64,000 bases of DNA from Pseudomonas sp. BMS12. GTDB taxonomy: Bacteria; Pseudomonadota; Gammaproteobacteria; Pseudomonadales; Pseudomonadaceae. Below the pieces are notes generated by a model. It saw only the letters and a list, made by a program, of their open reading frames with translations. It was not told the DNA's origin and did no database searches. Each line of letters begins with the position of its first letter. Within the stretch, counting starts at the first letter, position 1. A program made the position numbers and the translations under genes. The stretch lies in the NCBI RefSeq assembly GCF_001592875.1, contig NZ_LSOF01000013.1:82898-146897 (forward strand). Reading direction: 5' to 3'. Below are positions 29,640 to 38,594 of this stretch, one piece after another.

Positions 29640-31105
29640 ACCTGGCGCTCCAGAGCTTCGGCCAGCACCGCCTTGAGCTGGTCGCGCAGATCGCTGATTT
29701 CGCCTTGCAGGGCGGCGTAGTTACGCAGCAGCTTGTCCGGGTCATGGCTGATCTGCTCGCCCACATGCGGGTTCTTGCAGTCCAGGTTCCAGTTGCGCGC
29801 CTGCAGCTCCTCGACGCTGACCTTCCAGGCAAACTCATTCTCCACCCGCGCGGCAAAGCCATCGGCCTCGCAGCCCCACCAGGCTTCCTCGACCGCGAAC
29901 TCCTCGATGCGCATGGGCTTGGTCTTGGAGTAGCTCTTGTAGCCGGCCGGGTACTGGTGCTCGTAGAACCACACCTCTTTGGTTGGCGTGCCCTTGGTGA
30001 AGAACAGCAGGTTGGTCTTGATGCCGGTGTAGGGATTGAACACGCCGTTGGGCAGGCGAGCGATGGTGTGCAGGTTGCACTCGGTCAGCAGCTTTTCCTT
30101 GATACGGCTCTTGATGCCTTCGCCGAACAGGAAGCCGTCCGGCAGCACCACGGCGGCGCGGCCACCGTCTTTCAGCAGGTGCATGATCAGCACCAGGAAC
30201 AGATCGGCGGTTTCGCGGGTGCGGAAGGCGGCGGGGAAGTTGGTTTCGATGCCGTCTTCTTCCATGCCACCGAACGGCGGGTTGGCGACGATGCAGTCGA
30301 CCCGCTCGCTTGGCCCCCAGCTGATCAGCGGACGGCTCAGGGTGTTGTCGTGCTTGATCTGGCTGGGCACCTCGATGCCGTGCAGGATCATGTTGGTGGT
30401 GGCCAGCAGGTGCGGCAGTGGCTTTTTCTCCACGCCGAAGATGCTGGCCTGCAGGGCGCGTTCGTCCTCGGCGGTTTTCACGTAGCGGCTGCGCTTGTGT
30501 TCGATGCTGCAAGTGAGGAAGCCGCCTGTACCACAGGCCGGGTCCATCACCTTCTCGTGCAGCTTGGGGTCGACCATGCGCACCATGAACTCGGTGACCG
30601 GGCGCGGGGTGTAGAACTCGCCGGCGTTGCCGGCGTTCTGCAGGTCGCGCAGCAGCTGCTCGTACATGTCGCCGAAGGCATGCCGCTCCTGCGCCTTGTT
30701 GAAGTCCACGCCCTCCTGGATCTTGTTGATCACCTGGCGGATGAGCTGGCCGGACTTCATGTAGTTGTAGGCATCCTCGAATACGCCACGCACCACGTAG
30801 GCGGCTGGTGTGGTGCTGTATTCGTGGAGGTTCTGCAGCTGCGGGAACAGGTTGTTGTCGATGAAGTGCTTCAGCTCGTCACCGGTGATGCCTTCCGGGT
30901 CGGCGGCCCAGGTGCGCCAGCGGCAACTCGCGGGCAGCGGCGAGCGGTAGGCGTCGTCCATCAGCTCCCATTCCTGTTCGCGGTCATCGAAGATCTTGAG
31001 GAACAGCATCCACACGAGCTGGCCGATGCGCTGGGCGTCGCCGTCGACGCCGACGTCCTTGCGCATGATGTCCTGGATGGATTTGATGGTTGAGCTGATG
31101 GACAT
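29636..31105 (-). CDS. hsdM: Type I restriction-modification methyltransferase HsdM
   Basis: HsdM methylates adenine N6 in the target and, with HsdS, forms the M2S core. The 489 residues comprise an N-terminal helical domain (MSISSTIKSIQDIMRKDVG) and a Rossmann methyltransferase domain with the AdoMet motif DPACGTGGFL (about 188-197) and catalytic motif NPPFGG (about 272-277). The length is that of EcoAI-like type IB HsdM. It starts 11 bases after the nucleotidyltransferase gene and overlaps hsdS by 4 bases, so the two foreign genes upstream share its operon. Confidence 0.96.
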   Translation of the reverse strand: MSISSTIKSIQDIMRKDVGVDGDAQRIGQLVWMLFLKIFDDREQEWELMDDAYRSPLPASCRWRTWAADPEGITGDELKHFIDNNLFPQLQNLHEYSTTPAAYVVRGVFEDAYNYMKSGQLIRQVINKIQEGVDFNKAQERHAFGDMYEQLLRDLQNAGNAGEFYTPRPVTEFMVRMVDPKLHEKVMDPACGTGGFLTCSIEHKRSRYVKTAEDERALQASIFGVEKKPLPHLLATTNMILHGIEVPSQIKHDNTLSRPLISWGPSERVDCIVANPPFGGMEEDGIETNFPAAFRTRETADLFLVLIMHLLKDGGRAAVVLPDGFLFGEGIKSRIKEKLLTECNLHTIARLPNGVFNPYTGIKTNLLFFTKGTPTKEVWFYEHQYPAGYKSYSKTKPMRIEEFAVEEAWWGCEADGFAARVENEFAWKVSVEELQARNWNLDCKNPHVGEQISHDPDKLLRNYAALQGEISDLRDQLKAVLAEALERQV

Positions 31106-31116
31106 GGTGGTTTCCG

Positions 31117-31842
31117 TTACGGCTGGGCCGGAGGCACGGCGAGGGCCTCCAGGCGCTGAAAAATGAGTTCTTCCCGCGCCTGCTGCTGGCGGGCGGCGGA
31201 TTGCACGGCGTAGGCGAAGTCGCGGTGTGCGAGCAGTGCAGTGATGGCCTGGGCGATGTACTGGCGCAGGTTGGGTTCGGCCTGAGCCAGTTCATCCTGC
31301 AGGCTGTCGCGACCGTCCACCACGGCGAGGATGTCTTCGATATCGCGGCTGGCCAGCGGGTCGTTATGGCCTCTGCCGCGATAGGCCTCCAGCTTGGTGG
31401 CGAGGAAGTAGCCGGGGGTGACGACGCGGATTAGGGTGCCGGAGGGCAGGGCATGATCTGCGGCGGTCTGCAGGGCGTCGCGGTACCAGCGGTTGGTGAA
31501 GTTGAGGATGTCCTCGTCGTCGGGCATGAAGTCAACAATGAGGTCGCGTCCGGTCAGGGCATTTGGCAGGCGCATACGGCAGATGACATCGTCTTCCGGG
31601 GATTCCCTAAAGCCACGTTCGCGTAGTTCGTCGAGCAGGCGCTGCCATTTGCCGTAGCCGAGCACATGGACGATCACGTCGACATCCTCGGTAAAGCGCA
31701 CCGCTTCGCGGGCGAAGGCATCGGTAATCAACAGTGCGGTGGTGCAGCCACCAACGAAGGCGACCTGGCGCAGCAGCTCCGGCCCCAGGGCGTCGGCCAC
31801 GGTTTGCAGCATCTGCTCCTGGATGCGCCATTCAGCGGCCAT
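31117..31842 (-). CDS. AbiEii-like nucleotidyltransferase
   Basis: The 241-residue product has the nucleotidyltransferase signature Gly31-Gly32 (FVGGCTTALL), the paired acids Asp53 and Asp55 (TEDVDVIV), a third acid Asp104 (DLIVDFM), and the downstream AbiEii-type strings FLATKLEAYRGRG and SRDIEDILAVVDGR. All catalytic positions look intact. Such proteins act as toxins of type IV abortive-infection systems or as NTase toxins that modify tRNA. It overlaps the upstream HTH gene by 11 bases, the arrangement of a toxin and its regulator or antitoxin, and lies inside a type I R-M operon. Target unknown. Confidence 0.82.
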   Translation of the reverse strand: MAAEWRIQEQMLQTVADALGPELLRQVAFVGGCTTALLITDAFAREAVRFTEDVDVIVHVLGYGKWQRLLDELRERGFRESPEDDVICRMRLPNALTGRDLIVDFMPDDEDILNFTNRWYRDALQTAADHALPSGTLIRVVTPGYFLATKLEAYRGRGHNDPLASRDIEDILAVVDGRDSLQDELAQAEPNLRQYIAQAITALLAHRDFAYAVQSAARQQQAREELIFQRLEALAVPPAQP

Positions 31843-32392
31843 TGGCTTCGCCTCTTAACTGTTGCTCCAGCAGCTCTCTGGCCAGGCTGGCCTCGCGCTC
31901 GTTGCCCAGGCGGATGGCGTCGACCAGGGCGAGCATGGCGTAGAGGCTTTCGTCCTGGCGTGCTGCGTTGGGCACGCTCTTGAACAGCGGCTCGACCGCC
32001 TGGCCCATATCGCTGCCATGGGCATCTTCCCAGACCGGAATATGCTCGCCACCGGACAACAGCTTGCCGGCCAGCACCGGTGCGGCATGGGCGGTGGCCA
32101 GGCCGCGCACGATGGGCCCCGGCCGAACCGGGAAGACGTACTTCAGGCCGTGGCCGAGAAATTCGTTGAGGGCACGAGTGTTGGGGCGCGGGATGCCGCT
32201 ATCGCGCTCCAGCTTGGCCAACCCGGCCGCAATGCAGCGGTTGAGGGCATTGCTGACCTCGGATTTGCTGATGCCGGTGGACTGCTCCAGCGCGCGCATG
32301 GAGAAGTGCTCCGCCGCCTGTTCGGCAGCGTGCTGCTGATTTTCCAGGCTGGCGAGCTTGAGTAGCAGCAGGATGTCTTGGCCTTTCATCAT
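31832..32392 (-). CDS. Winged-helix DNA-binding protein, partner of the nucleotidyltransferase
   Basis: The 186-residue product carries a predicted winged helix-turn-helix at about 30-62 (MRALEQSTGISKSEVSNALNRC, shown here in two pieces: helix 2 ALEQSTGIS, recognition helix KSEVSNALNRC). The remainder contains a helical C terminus and is not recognised. I infer a MarR-like regulator or antitoxin for the overlapping nucleotidyltransferase. Two adjacent ATGs (32392 and 32389) are possible; GGAGAAG sits 7-10 bases upstream. A 78-base gap separates it from hsdR and holds a candidate promoter and inverted repeats, consistent with autoregulation. It is too short and has too different a sequence layout for me to call AbiEi. 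Confidence 0.72.
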   Translation of the reverse strand: MMKGQDILLLLKLASLENQQHAAEQAAEHFSMRALEQSTGISKSEVSNALNRCIAAGLAKLERDSGIPRPNTRALNEFLGHGLKYVFPVRPGPIVRGLATAHAAPVLAGKLLSGGEHIPVWEDAHGSDMGQAVEPLFKSVPNAARQDESLYAMLALVDAIRLGNEREASLARELLEQQLRGEANGR

Positions 32393-32410
32393 GAAATGTC
32401 TTCTCCGTCC

Positions 32411-32460
32411 ACTGTCTATGGACAGAGGACAGTCTGGTGGGCCGGCCAGCCGGCTGTCAA
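32411..32460 (-). promoter_or_regulatory. Candidate promoter and operator for the HTH/nucleotidyltransferase genes
   Basis: On the reverse strand a perfect -35 TTGACA (32455-32460) lies 17-18 bases before a weak -10 (CCAGAC or CAGACT). Just downstream, ACTGTC (32411-32416) and GACAGT (32428-32433) form an inverted repeat, with another GGACAG at 32420-32425 between. Such repeats over a -10 and start site fit an operator for the adjacent regulator. Confidence 0.5.
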
Positions 32461-32470
32461 CGCTCGTCGA

Positions 32471-34846
32471 TCAGGCGCTTGTGCCGTAGAGCTGGTCTTC
32501 CAGTTCATGAATGGCTTGCTGGTAGCCGGGCTTGCCGCCGAATGCCTTGACCAGTTCGAGGGGCGCGCCGATCTGGCTGAAGGGGTCGATCTTGAGAATC
32601 TGCATGTCCTCGATGCTCTCGATGCCGGTGTCGGCATATTTATCGAGCAGCGCTTCCAACACCTGGCGGGCAGCGCCGGAATACTTGGCGAAGTAGTTGC
32701 GTTTCTTCACCTGTTCGGCGCGTTCCTTGCGGGTGAGCGGCGGCTGGTCGAAGGCGACATGGCAGACCAGGTCGAAGGGGTCGAGGGGCTGGCCGCGCTT
32801 GGCTTCGACCTCTTCGGCCAGGGCTTCCCACATCACGCCCTGGGCGGCCATTTCGTCGATGATGGCCTTCTTCTGCTCGGCATCGCTCCAGCGACGGAGG
32901 AAGTCATCCAGCGAGGCGAACTGCTTCTTCACACAGGCGCGGGTGTAGTCGCGCAGGGATTCGGTGATGAGCTTGCCGTCCGGCCCGTAGTACTGCACGC
33001 GCTCGGCGATGACGTAGACCGGCACTCCGGCGACAACATACTTAATGCGTGGCTTTCCGACGCCACCTTCGCCAGGTCCTGCGGTGGTGGTGGGGCCCTC
33101 TTCGCCACTGCCTGGTTGCCCAGTGCTGCCACCTTCAGGCTCATCGGGAGGTACAGGGGGCTCGCCAGAGCCCGGCTCGTAGATCACCACGGGCTCGCCA
33201 TCGAACGCCGGGTCGGCGAACAGTTCGGTGGCTTTCTTGAAATCCATGATGGTGAACCAGAACTTGCCGTAGTCCTCGTTGATACGAGTGCCGCGACCGA
33301 TGATCTGCTTGAACTCGGTCATCGACTTGATGTGCTGGTCGAGCACCACCAGCTTGCAGGTCTGGGCATCGACGCCAGTGGTCATCAGCTTGCTGGTGGT
33401 GGCGATGACCGGGTAGCGCGCTTCCGGGTCGATGAAGTTGTCCAGCTCGGCCTTGCCTTCCTGGTCATCGCCGGTGATGCGCATGACATACTTGCGGTTC
33501 TCGGCGATGCGCTTAGGGTTGAGGTTGACCAGGGCCTGGCGCATGCGCTCGGCGTGGTTGATGTCGTCACAGAAGACGATGGTCTTCTGGAACGGATCGG
33601 TGGCCTTGAGAAACTCGCTGACCTTCTGCGCCACCAGCTGGGTGCGCGCTTCGATGACCAGATTGCGGTCCATGTCCTTGAGGTTGTAGATGCGGTCTTC
33701 GATCAGCTCGCCGTTCTTGTCGCGCATGCCCTTGGGCGGGCGCCAGCCTTGCAGGTCTTTGTCGAAGTCGATGCGCACCACCTTGTAGGGAGCGAGGAAG
33801 CCGTCCTCGATACCTTGCTTGAGGGTGTAGCTGTACACCGGCTCACCGAAGTAGGTGATGCTGGAAACCTCCTTGGTTTCCTTCGGGGTGGCGGTGAGGC
33901 CGACATGGGTGGCGTTGCTGAAGTAGTCGAGGATTTCGCGCCAGGCGGAGTCTTCGGCGGCGCTGCCACGATGGCATTCGTCGATCACTATCAGGTCGAA
34001 GAAGTCCGGAGAAAACTGCTTGTAGATGTTCTTCTCTTCTTCGGCGCCGGTTACGGCCTGGTAGAGCGACAGGTAGATCTCGTAGGAGGTGTCGATCTGG
34101 CGCTTGGCGATCTTGGTCATCGCCGAGCCGAAGGGCTTGAAGTCGTTGTTCTTGGTCTGGTCGACGAGGATGTTGCGGTCGGCGAGGAAGAGGATGCGTT
34201 TCTTCTGCTTCGACTTCCACAGACGCCAGATGATCTGGAAGGCCGTGTAGGTTTTGCCGGTGCCGGTGGCCATCACTAGCAGCACGCGATCCTGACCGCG
34301 CGCGACAGCCTCGACCGTGCGGTTGATGGCATTCATCTGGTAGTAGCGCGGCATGCGCCCGGAGCCGTCGTCGTAGTAAGGGGCTTCGATCCGCTTCTGG
34401 GCTTGGTCGTCCAGGCCCTTCCACTGGCAATAGCGCTGCCAGAGTTCGTCCGGGCTGGGGAATTGATCGAGGCTGAGCTCGGTTTCTACCTGCGCACCAG
34501 TGGCGGTGCGGTCGTGGAACAGGAAGCCATCGCCGTTGCTGGAAAACACGAAGGGCACATCCAGCGCCTCGGCATAACCCAGTGCCTGCTGCATACCTGA
34601 GCCGACGGAGTGTTTGTTGTCCTTCGCCTCGATCACGGCGATGGGCAGGTTCTTCTGGTAGCTGAGGATGTAGTCGGCACGCTTGCGCTCACCGCGACTG
34701 TGCAGTTTGCCCCGCACCATGATGCGCCCGGCGGTAAATCCGAACTCTTCCAGCACCTGCTTGTGCATGTCCCAACCGGCACGCTGGATCGCCGGGGCGA
34801 TGTACTTGCTGCAGATGTCTCGTTCGGAGAGCGACTTCTTATCCAT
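32471..34846 (-). CDS. hsdR: Type I restriction endonuclease/translocase subunit HsdR
   Basis: HsdR supplies ATP-driven translocation and cleavage to the R2M2S complex. The 791-residue product has an N-terminal PD-(D/E)XK nuclease (Asp58, Glu73-Ala-Lys75, Gln86), a superfamily-2 helicase core with Walker A MATGTGKT (about 191-198) and DEAD-box motif DECHRGS (about 287), and motif [16 protein letters not shown] (about 525-540). A Gly/Pro/Glu-rich linker (about 575-615) precedes the C-terminal HsdM-contact domain. Length and sequence fit the EcoAI (type IB) group. ATG at 34846 begins [20 protein letters not shown]. All motifs are intact, so the system is probably active. Confidence 0.95.
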   Translation of the reverse strand: MDKKSLSERDICSKYIAPAIQRAGWDMHKQVLEEFGFTAGRIMVRGKLHSRGERKRADYILSYQKNLPIAVIEAKDNKHSVGSGMQQALGYAEALDVPFVFSSNGDGFLFHDRTATGAQVETELSLDQFPSPDELWQRYCQWKGLDDQAQKRIEAPYYDDGSGRMPRYYQMNAINRTVEAVARGQDRVLLVMATGTGKTYTAFQIIWRLWKSKQKKRILFLADRNILVDQTKNNDFKPFGSAMTKIAKRQIDTSYEIYLSLYQAVTGAEEEKNIYKQFSPDFFDLIVIDECHRGSAAEDSAWREILDYFSNATHVGLTATPKETKEVSSITYFGEPVYSYTLKQGIEDGFLAPYKVVRIDFDKDLQGWRPPKGMRDKNGELIEDRIYNLKDMDRNLVIEARTQLVAQKVSEFLKATDPFQKTIVFCDDINHAERMRQALVNLNPKRIAENRKYVMRITGDDQEGKAELDNFIDPEARYPVIATTSKLMTTGVDAQTCKLVVLDQHIKSMTEFKQIIGRGTRINEDYGKFWFTIMDFKKATELFADPAFDGEPVVIYEPGSGEPPVPPDEPEGGSTGQPGSGEEGPTTTAGPGEGGVGKPRIKYVVAGVPVYVIAERVQYYGPDGKLITESLRDYTRACVKKQFASLDDFLRRWSDAEQKKAIIDEMAAQGVMWEALAEEVEAKRGQPLDPFDLVCHVAFDQPPLTRKERAEQVKKRNYFAKYSGAARQVLEALLDKYADTGIESIEDMQILKIDPFSQIGAPLELVKAFGGKPGYQQAIHELEDQLYGTSA

Positions 34847-34877
34847 GCTTTCTGCATCCCTGAGGCTCGCCGAGGAC

Positions 34878-34906
34878 TTTATCAGACGGGCGTGAGGCTG
34901 TGACAG
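34878..34906 (-). promoter_or_regulatory. Candidate sigma70 promoter of hsdR
   Basis: On the reverse strand CTGTCA (34901-34906) and GATAAA (34878-34883) are spaced by 17 bases, placing the start of transcription about 25 bases before hsdR. The -35 overlaps the small palindrome GTGAC-AGGA-GTCAC (34900-34913) at the end of the neighbouring flavoprotein gene. Confidence 0.5.
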
Positions 34907-34909
34907 GAG

Positions 34910-36154
34910 TCACGGGCGGCGCTGGTGCAGCCACTCTAGCGCGCCCAGCCCCGCTGCCCGACCGCTGGCGAAGCAGGCGGTGAGCAGGTAGCCGCCGGTG
35001 GGGGCTTCCCAGTCGAGCATTTCGCCGGCGCAGAAGGTGCCGGGAACGGCGCGTAGCATCAGCTGTTCGTCCAGCGCTTCAAACGGCACGCCACCGGCGC
35101 TGGAGATGGCTTCGTCCAGCGGGCGGGTGCGCAGCAGTTCGATGGGCAGGGCCTTGATCGCGCGGGCCAGGCGGGCCATGTCGGTCAAGTCTTCGGCACG
35201 GGTCCGCTCGCGCAGCAGCGCGGCCTTGGCGCCGTCCAGGCCGAGCTGGCGGTGCAGGTGCTTGGCCATCGAGGCCGAGCCGCGTGGCTTGCTCAGCAGT
35301 GCCTCTACTTTCTCGAGGCTGCGATCCGGCTGCAGATCCAGGCGCACAAGGGCGCGGCCGTGCTGCTCGATGCAGTGGCGAATGCCGGCGGACAGCGCGT
35401 AGACCAGGCTGCCTTCGATGCCGTGCTCGGTGAGCACGAATTCGCCACGTCGCGGCGGCTCACCATCCAGCGCCAGGGTCAGGTTCTTCAGCGGTGCGCC
35501 GGCGAACTTGCCGCGCAGGTGCTCGCTCCAGCCGGCCACTTCGAAGCCGCTGTTGGCCGGGCGTAGTGGCGAGATTTCGACCCCGCGCTGCTCCAGCAGT
35601 GGCACCCAGGTGCCATCCGAGCCGAGCCGCGCCCAGCTGCCGCCGCCCAGGGCCAGCACGCAGGCACCGGCCTGCAGTAGGCGTTCGCCGTCTGGCGTGG
35701 CGATGCGCAGCGCGCCGCTCTCGTCCCAGCCCAGCCAGCGGCTGCGGGTGTGGATGACCACGCCCGCCTCGCGCAGGCGCTTGAGCCAGGCGCGCAGCAG
35801 CGGTGCGGCCTTCATATCGGTTGGGAACACTCTTCCTGACGTGCCGACAAAGGTGTCGATGCCCAGGCCGTGAATCCACTCGCGCAGTGCGTCGGCATCG
35901 AAGTCCGTCAGCAGCTTGGCGATCTCGCCTTCGCGTTCGCGGTAGCGGGCGAGAAACGGCGCCTTGGCCTCGGAATGGGTGATGTTCATCCCGCCGACCC
36001 CGGCCAGGAGGAACTTGCGCCCGACCGAGGGCATGGCGTCGAACAGCTCTACCCGCACGCCGCCGGCGGCCAGCACTTCGGCGGCCATCAGCCCGGCGGG
36101 GCCGCCGCCGATAATGGCGACAAGGGGGGATGGGCGAGTGCTGGAATCGGTCAT
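34910..36154 (-). CDS. FAD-dependent oxidoreductase, BaiN/RdsA-like flavoprotein
   Basis: The 414-residue product starts with a Rossmann dinucleotide-binding motif (VAIIGGGPAGLMAAEVLAAG, about 12-31), carries the family string GRKFLLAGVGGMNITHSE (about 46-63) and ends with a second FAD segment (GTFCAGEMLDWEAPTGGYLL). It belongs to the HI0933/BaiN-like flavoproteins, the subgroup I know as TIGR03862; the reaction and substrate are unknown. ATG at 36154. It ends 63 bases upstream of hsdR and marks the right-hand border of the restriction island. Confidence 0.88.
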   Translation of the reverse strand: MTDSSTRPSPLVAIIGGGPAGLMAAEVLAAGGVRVELFDAMPSVGRKFLLAGVGGMNITHSEAKAPFLARYREREGEIAKLLTDFDADALREWIHGLGIDTFVGTSGRVFPTDMKAAPLLRAWLKRLREAGVVIHTRSRWLGWDESGALRIATPDGERLLQAGACVLALGGGSWARLGSDGTWVPLLEQRGVEISPLRPANSGFEVAGWSEHLRGKFAGAPLKNLTLALDGEPPRRGEFVLTEHGIEGSLVYALSAGIRHCIEQHGRALVRLDLQPDRSLEKVEALLSKPRGSASMAKHLHRQLGLDGAKAALLRERTRAEDLTDMARLARAIKALPIELLRTRPLDEAISSAGGVPFEALDEQLMLRAVPGTFCAGEMLDWEAPTGGYLLTACFASGRAAGLGALEWLHQRRP

Positions 36155-36274
36155 GGCGGGGCAGTGCTGAGCGGCGGGAATACGGCATTCTACCCGAGGC
36201 TCAGTCTGCCAGCCTTGTCATCTGCGCGGGCTTAGGGCAGGGTCTGGGGCTCCATCCAGTCAAGAGCGTGTGTT

Positions 36275-37408
36275 ATGTCCGGCCTCTATCCCAGTGTCGA
36301 TCCCGATGGTCTGATCGAGTATTCGGTGGTCTACACCGACCGTTCCCTCAACCACATGTCGCAGTCCTTCCAGGGCGTGATGCGGGATATTTCCAGCACC
36401 CTCAAGCAGGTCTACAACGCCCACGCGGTGGCCGTGGTGCCGGGTAGCGGCACCTTCGGCATGGAGGCGGTGGCGCGCCAGCTGGCCACCGGGCAGAAGA
36501 CCCTGGTGATCCGCAACGGCTGGTTCAGCTACCGCTGGACGCAGATTTTCGAGATGGGCCAGATCCCCGCAGCCTCCACCGTGCTCAAGGCCCGCCCGGT
36601 GAGCGCAGAGGCCCAGGCTGCCTATGCCCCGGCACCGCTGGACGAGGTGCTGGCGACCATCGCCGCCGAGAAGCCGCAGGTGGTGTTCGCCCCGCATGTG
36701 GAAACCTCCTCGGGGATGATCCTGCCGGACGACTACCTGCGCGCCGTGGCCGATGCCGTGCACGCGGTGGGTGGTCTGTTCGTGCTCGACTGCATCGCCT
36801 CCGGCACCCTCTGGGTGGATATGCAGGCCTGTGGCATCGATGTGCTGATCAGTGCGCCGCAGAAAGGCTGGAGCGCCTCGCCGTGCTGCGCCCTGGTGAT
36901 GCTCAGCGAAGCCGCGCAGGCGCGCGTCGAGGCGACCCAGAGCAGCAGCTTCGCCTGTGACCTGAAGAAGTGGTTGCAGATCATGCAGGCCTACGAACAG
37001 GGTGGCCACGCCTACCACGCGACCATGCCCAGCGATGCCCTGGCGCGTTTTCGCGATGCGATGAAGGAGGCCGAGGCCAAGGGCTTCGCCAAGGTCTGCG
37101 AGCAGCAGCGCGAGCTGGGCCAGCGCGTGCGCGCCATGTTGGCGAGCAAGGGCTTCAAGAGCGTCGCCGCCGAGGGTTTCGAGGCGCCGGGCGTGGTGGT
37201 CTGCTACACCGACGACGCGCAGATCAAGAACGGCAGCAAGTTCGCCGCGCTGGGCCTGCAGATCGCCGCGGGTGTGCCGCTGCAGTGCGACGAGCCGGCG
37301 GACTTCCAGACCTTCCGCCTCGGCCTGTTCGGCCTGGACAAGCTGGGCAATGTCGAGCGCACCGTCGCCACCTTGGAGCAGGCGCTTAACAAGGTGCTAG
37401 AAGGGTAA
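36275..37408 (+). CDS. Class V PLP-dependent aminotransferase
   Basis: The 377-residue product is a fold-type I PLP enzyme related to alanine-glyoxylate and 2-aminoethylphosphonate aminotransferases. Visible features are the phosphate-binding GSGTFGMEAVARQL (about 58-71), the cofactor aspartate region LFVLDCIASGTLW (about 168-180), and the Schiff-base lysine in SAPQKGWSASP (about Lys197). The substrate cannot be deduced; no glyoxylate or phosphonate genes lie nearby. The region upstream (36155-36274) has no clear promoter. It is followed by a repeat doublet that probably terminates it and the converging deacetylase gene. Confidence 0.88.
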   Translation: MSGLYPSVDPDGLIEYSVVYTDRSLNHMSQSFQGVMRDISSTLKQVYNAHAVAVVPGSGTFGMEAVARQLATGQKTLVIRNGWFSYRWTQIFEMGQIPAASTVLKARPVSAEAQAAYAPAPLDEVLATIAAEKPQVVFAPHVETSSGMILPDDYLRAVADAVHAVGGLFVLDCIASGTLWVDMQACGIDVLISAPQKGWSASPCCALVMLSEAAQARVEATQSSSFACDLKKWLQIMQAYEQGGHAYHATMPSDALARFRDAMKEAEAKGFAKVCEQQRELGQRVRAMLASKGFKSVAAEGFEAPGVVVCYTDDAQIKNGSKFAALGLQIAAGVPLQCDEPADFQTFRLGLFGLDKLGNVERTVATLEQALNKVLEG

Positions 37409-37496
37409 GCCCCCTCTCCCAAAGGGAGAGGGGGTCTGCGTACTTTCAGACGACTCTGTCAGCTCCCTCTGGGAGAGGGTTGGGGTGAGGGAGTGT
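37409..37496 (+). repeat. CTCTCCC/GGGAGAG repeat doublet, copy 4
   Basis: CCCCTCTCCC-AAA-GGGAGAGGGG lies first and CTCCCTCTGGGAGAGGGTTG, with a GGGGTGAGGGA tail, second, filling the gap between two convergent genes. Both hairpins could stop transcription from either side. Confidence 0.78.
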
Positions 37497-37503
37497 CAGG
37501 CGG

Positions 37504-38421
37504 TCAGCGCAACCCCGCCGCGCGCCACACCCGCGCGGCGCTGTGATGCAGGATGCCGTGGCGGCGGGCGAGCAGGGCGCGGTCCTTGTCGTAGCCGCCG
37601 CCGATCAGGCCGACCACCGGGATATCGCGCTCCAGGCAGTGGCGCAGCACGCTCTCGTCGCGCGCGGCAATGCCGGCGTCGCTGAGCTGCAGATAGCCGA
37701 GGGCGTCGTCCCGGTGCACGTCGACACCGGCGTCGTACAGCACGATATCCGGCTGATACAGGGCCAGCAGATAACCCAGGCTGTCGTCGACCACCTTGAG
37801 GTAGTCGGCGTCGCCCATGCCGATCGGCAGGCCGATGTCCCAGTCGCTCCGGGCCTTGCGCGCCGGGAAGTTCTTCTCGCAGTGCAGCGATACGGTGATG
37901 GCGTCGGTCACGTTCTCCAGCAGGCGCGCGGTGCCGTCGCCCTGGTGTACGTCGCAGTCGTAGATCAGCACCCGGCCGACGCGGCCGCTCTCCAGCAGGT
38001 AGCGGGCGACGATGGCCAGGTCGTTGAAGATGCAGAAGCCGGACGCTTCGTCGTAGTGCGCATGATGGGTGCCTCCGGCCAGGTGGCAGGCCATGCCGTG
38101 CTCCAGCGCCAGTTCGGCAGCCAGCAGCGAGCCGCCCACCGCGCGTACGGTGCGCCGCGCCAGGGGCTCGCTCCACGGCAGGCCGAGGCGGCGCTGCTCC
38201 TGATAGGTCAGCTCGCCGCTGGCGAAACGCTCGATATAGGCCGGGCAATGGGCCAGGGCGAGCACCTCCGGCGGGCAGGCCTGCGGGCGATGCAGTTCGT
38301 CGTCACGCACCAGGCCGCTGTCCACCAGGTGGTCGCGCAGCAGGCGGAACTTCTCCATCGGGAAGCGGTGATTGGCCGGGAAGGGCGGGCTGTAGTCGTC
38401 GTGATAAACCAGCGGCAGCAT
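37504..38421 (-). CDS. Histone-deacetylase-like amidohydrolase
   Basis: The 305-residue product belongs to the bacterial HDAC/acetylpolyamine amidohydrolase/AcuC superfamily of zinc enzymes. The active-site pair is His119-His120 (AGGTHHAHYDEASGF), and zinc ligands are Asp157 and His159 (YDCDVHQGDGTA) and Asp234 (AGVDVHRDDALG). It probably removes an acetyl group from a small amine or protein lysine; the true substrate is unknown. ATG at 38421 was preferred; an in-frame GTG at 38430 would add three residues. Its promoter region overlaps the inverted-repeat element at 38433-38574. Confidence 0.9.
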   Translation of the reverse strand: MLPLVYHDDYSPPFPANHRFPMEKFRLLRDHLVDSGLVRDDELHRPQACPPEVLALAHCPAYIERFASGELTYQEQRRLGLPWSEPLARRTVRAVGGSLLAAELALEHGMACHLAGGTHHAHYDEASGFCIFNDLAIVARYLLESGRVGRVLIYDCDVHQGDGTARLLENVTDAITVSLHCEKNFPARKARSDWDIGLPIGMGDADYLKVVDDSLGYLLALYQPDIVLYDAGVDVHRDDALGYLQLSDAGIAARDESVLRHCLERDIPVVGLIGGGYDKDRALLARRHGILHHSAARVWRAAGLR

Positions 38422-38432
38422 AATGAGCACTC

Positions 38433-38574
38433 AGAACCTATTTACGATCTCCTGACTCGCGGCCATACCGCGTTAAAAACAGTCTCGGAATGCTCATTTA
38501 CAGCTCGTAAACTCCGCTTCCTCGACCGTTTTTTCCTTGTCTGGCTCTAATTCAGAAAATCGTAAACAGGTTCT
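38433..38574. repeat. 142-bp inverted-repeat element, MITE-like
   Basis: AGAACCTATTTACGAT (38433-38448) and ATCGTAAACAGGTTCT (38559-38574) are inverted repeats with one mismatch. The interior (for example AATGCTCATTTACAGCTCG) has no coding capacity, and I recognise it as similar to a short intergenic element seen in other gammaproteobacteria. No clear target-site duplication is visible. It fills the divergent gap between the deacetylase-like and GNAT genes, so it must contain or replace their promoters. Confidence 0.65.
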
Positions 38575-38594
38575 ATCAAAGGTGTGCCCAGTAT

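Noticed and set aside
37409..37496. CRISPR-like repeated segments
   Set aside because: Repeats are palindromic, not evenly spaced and lack spacers; no cas genes are present.
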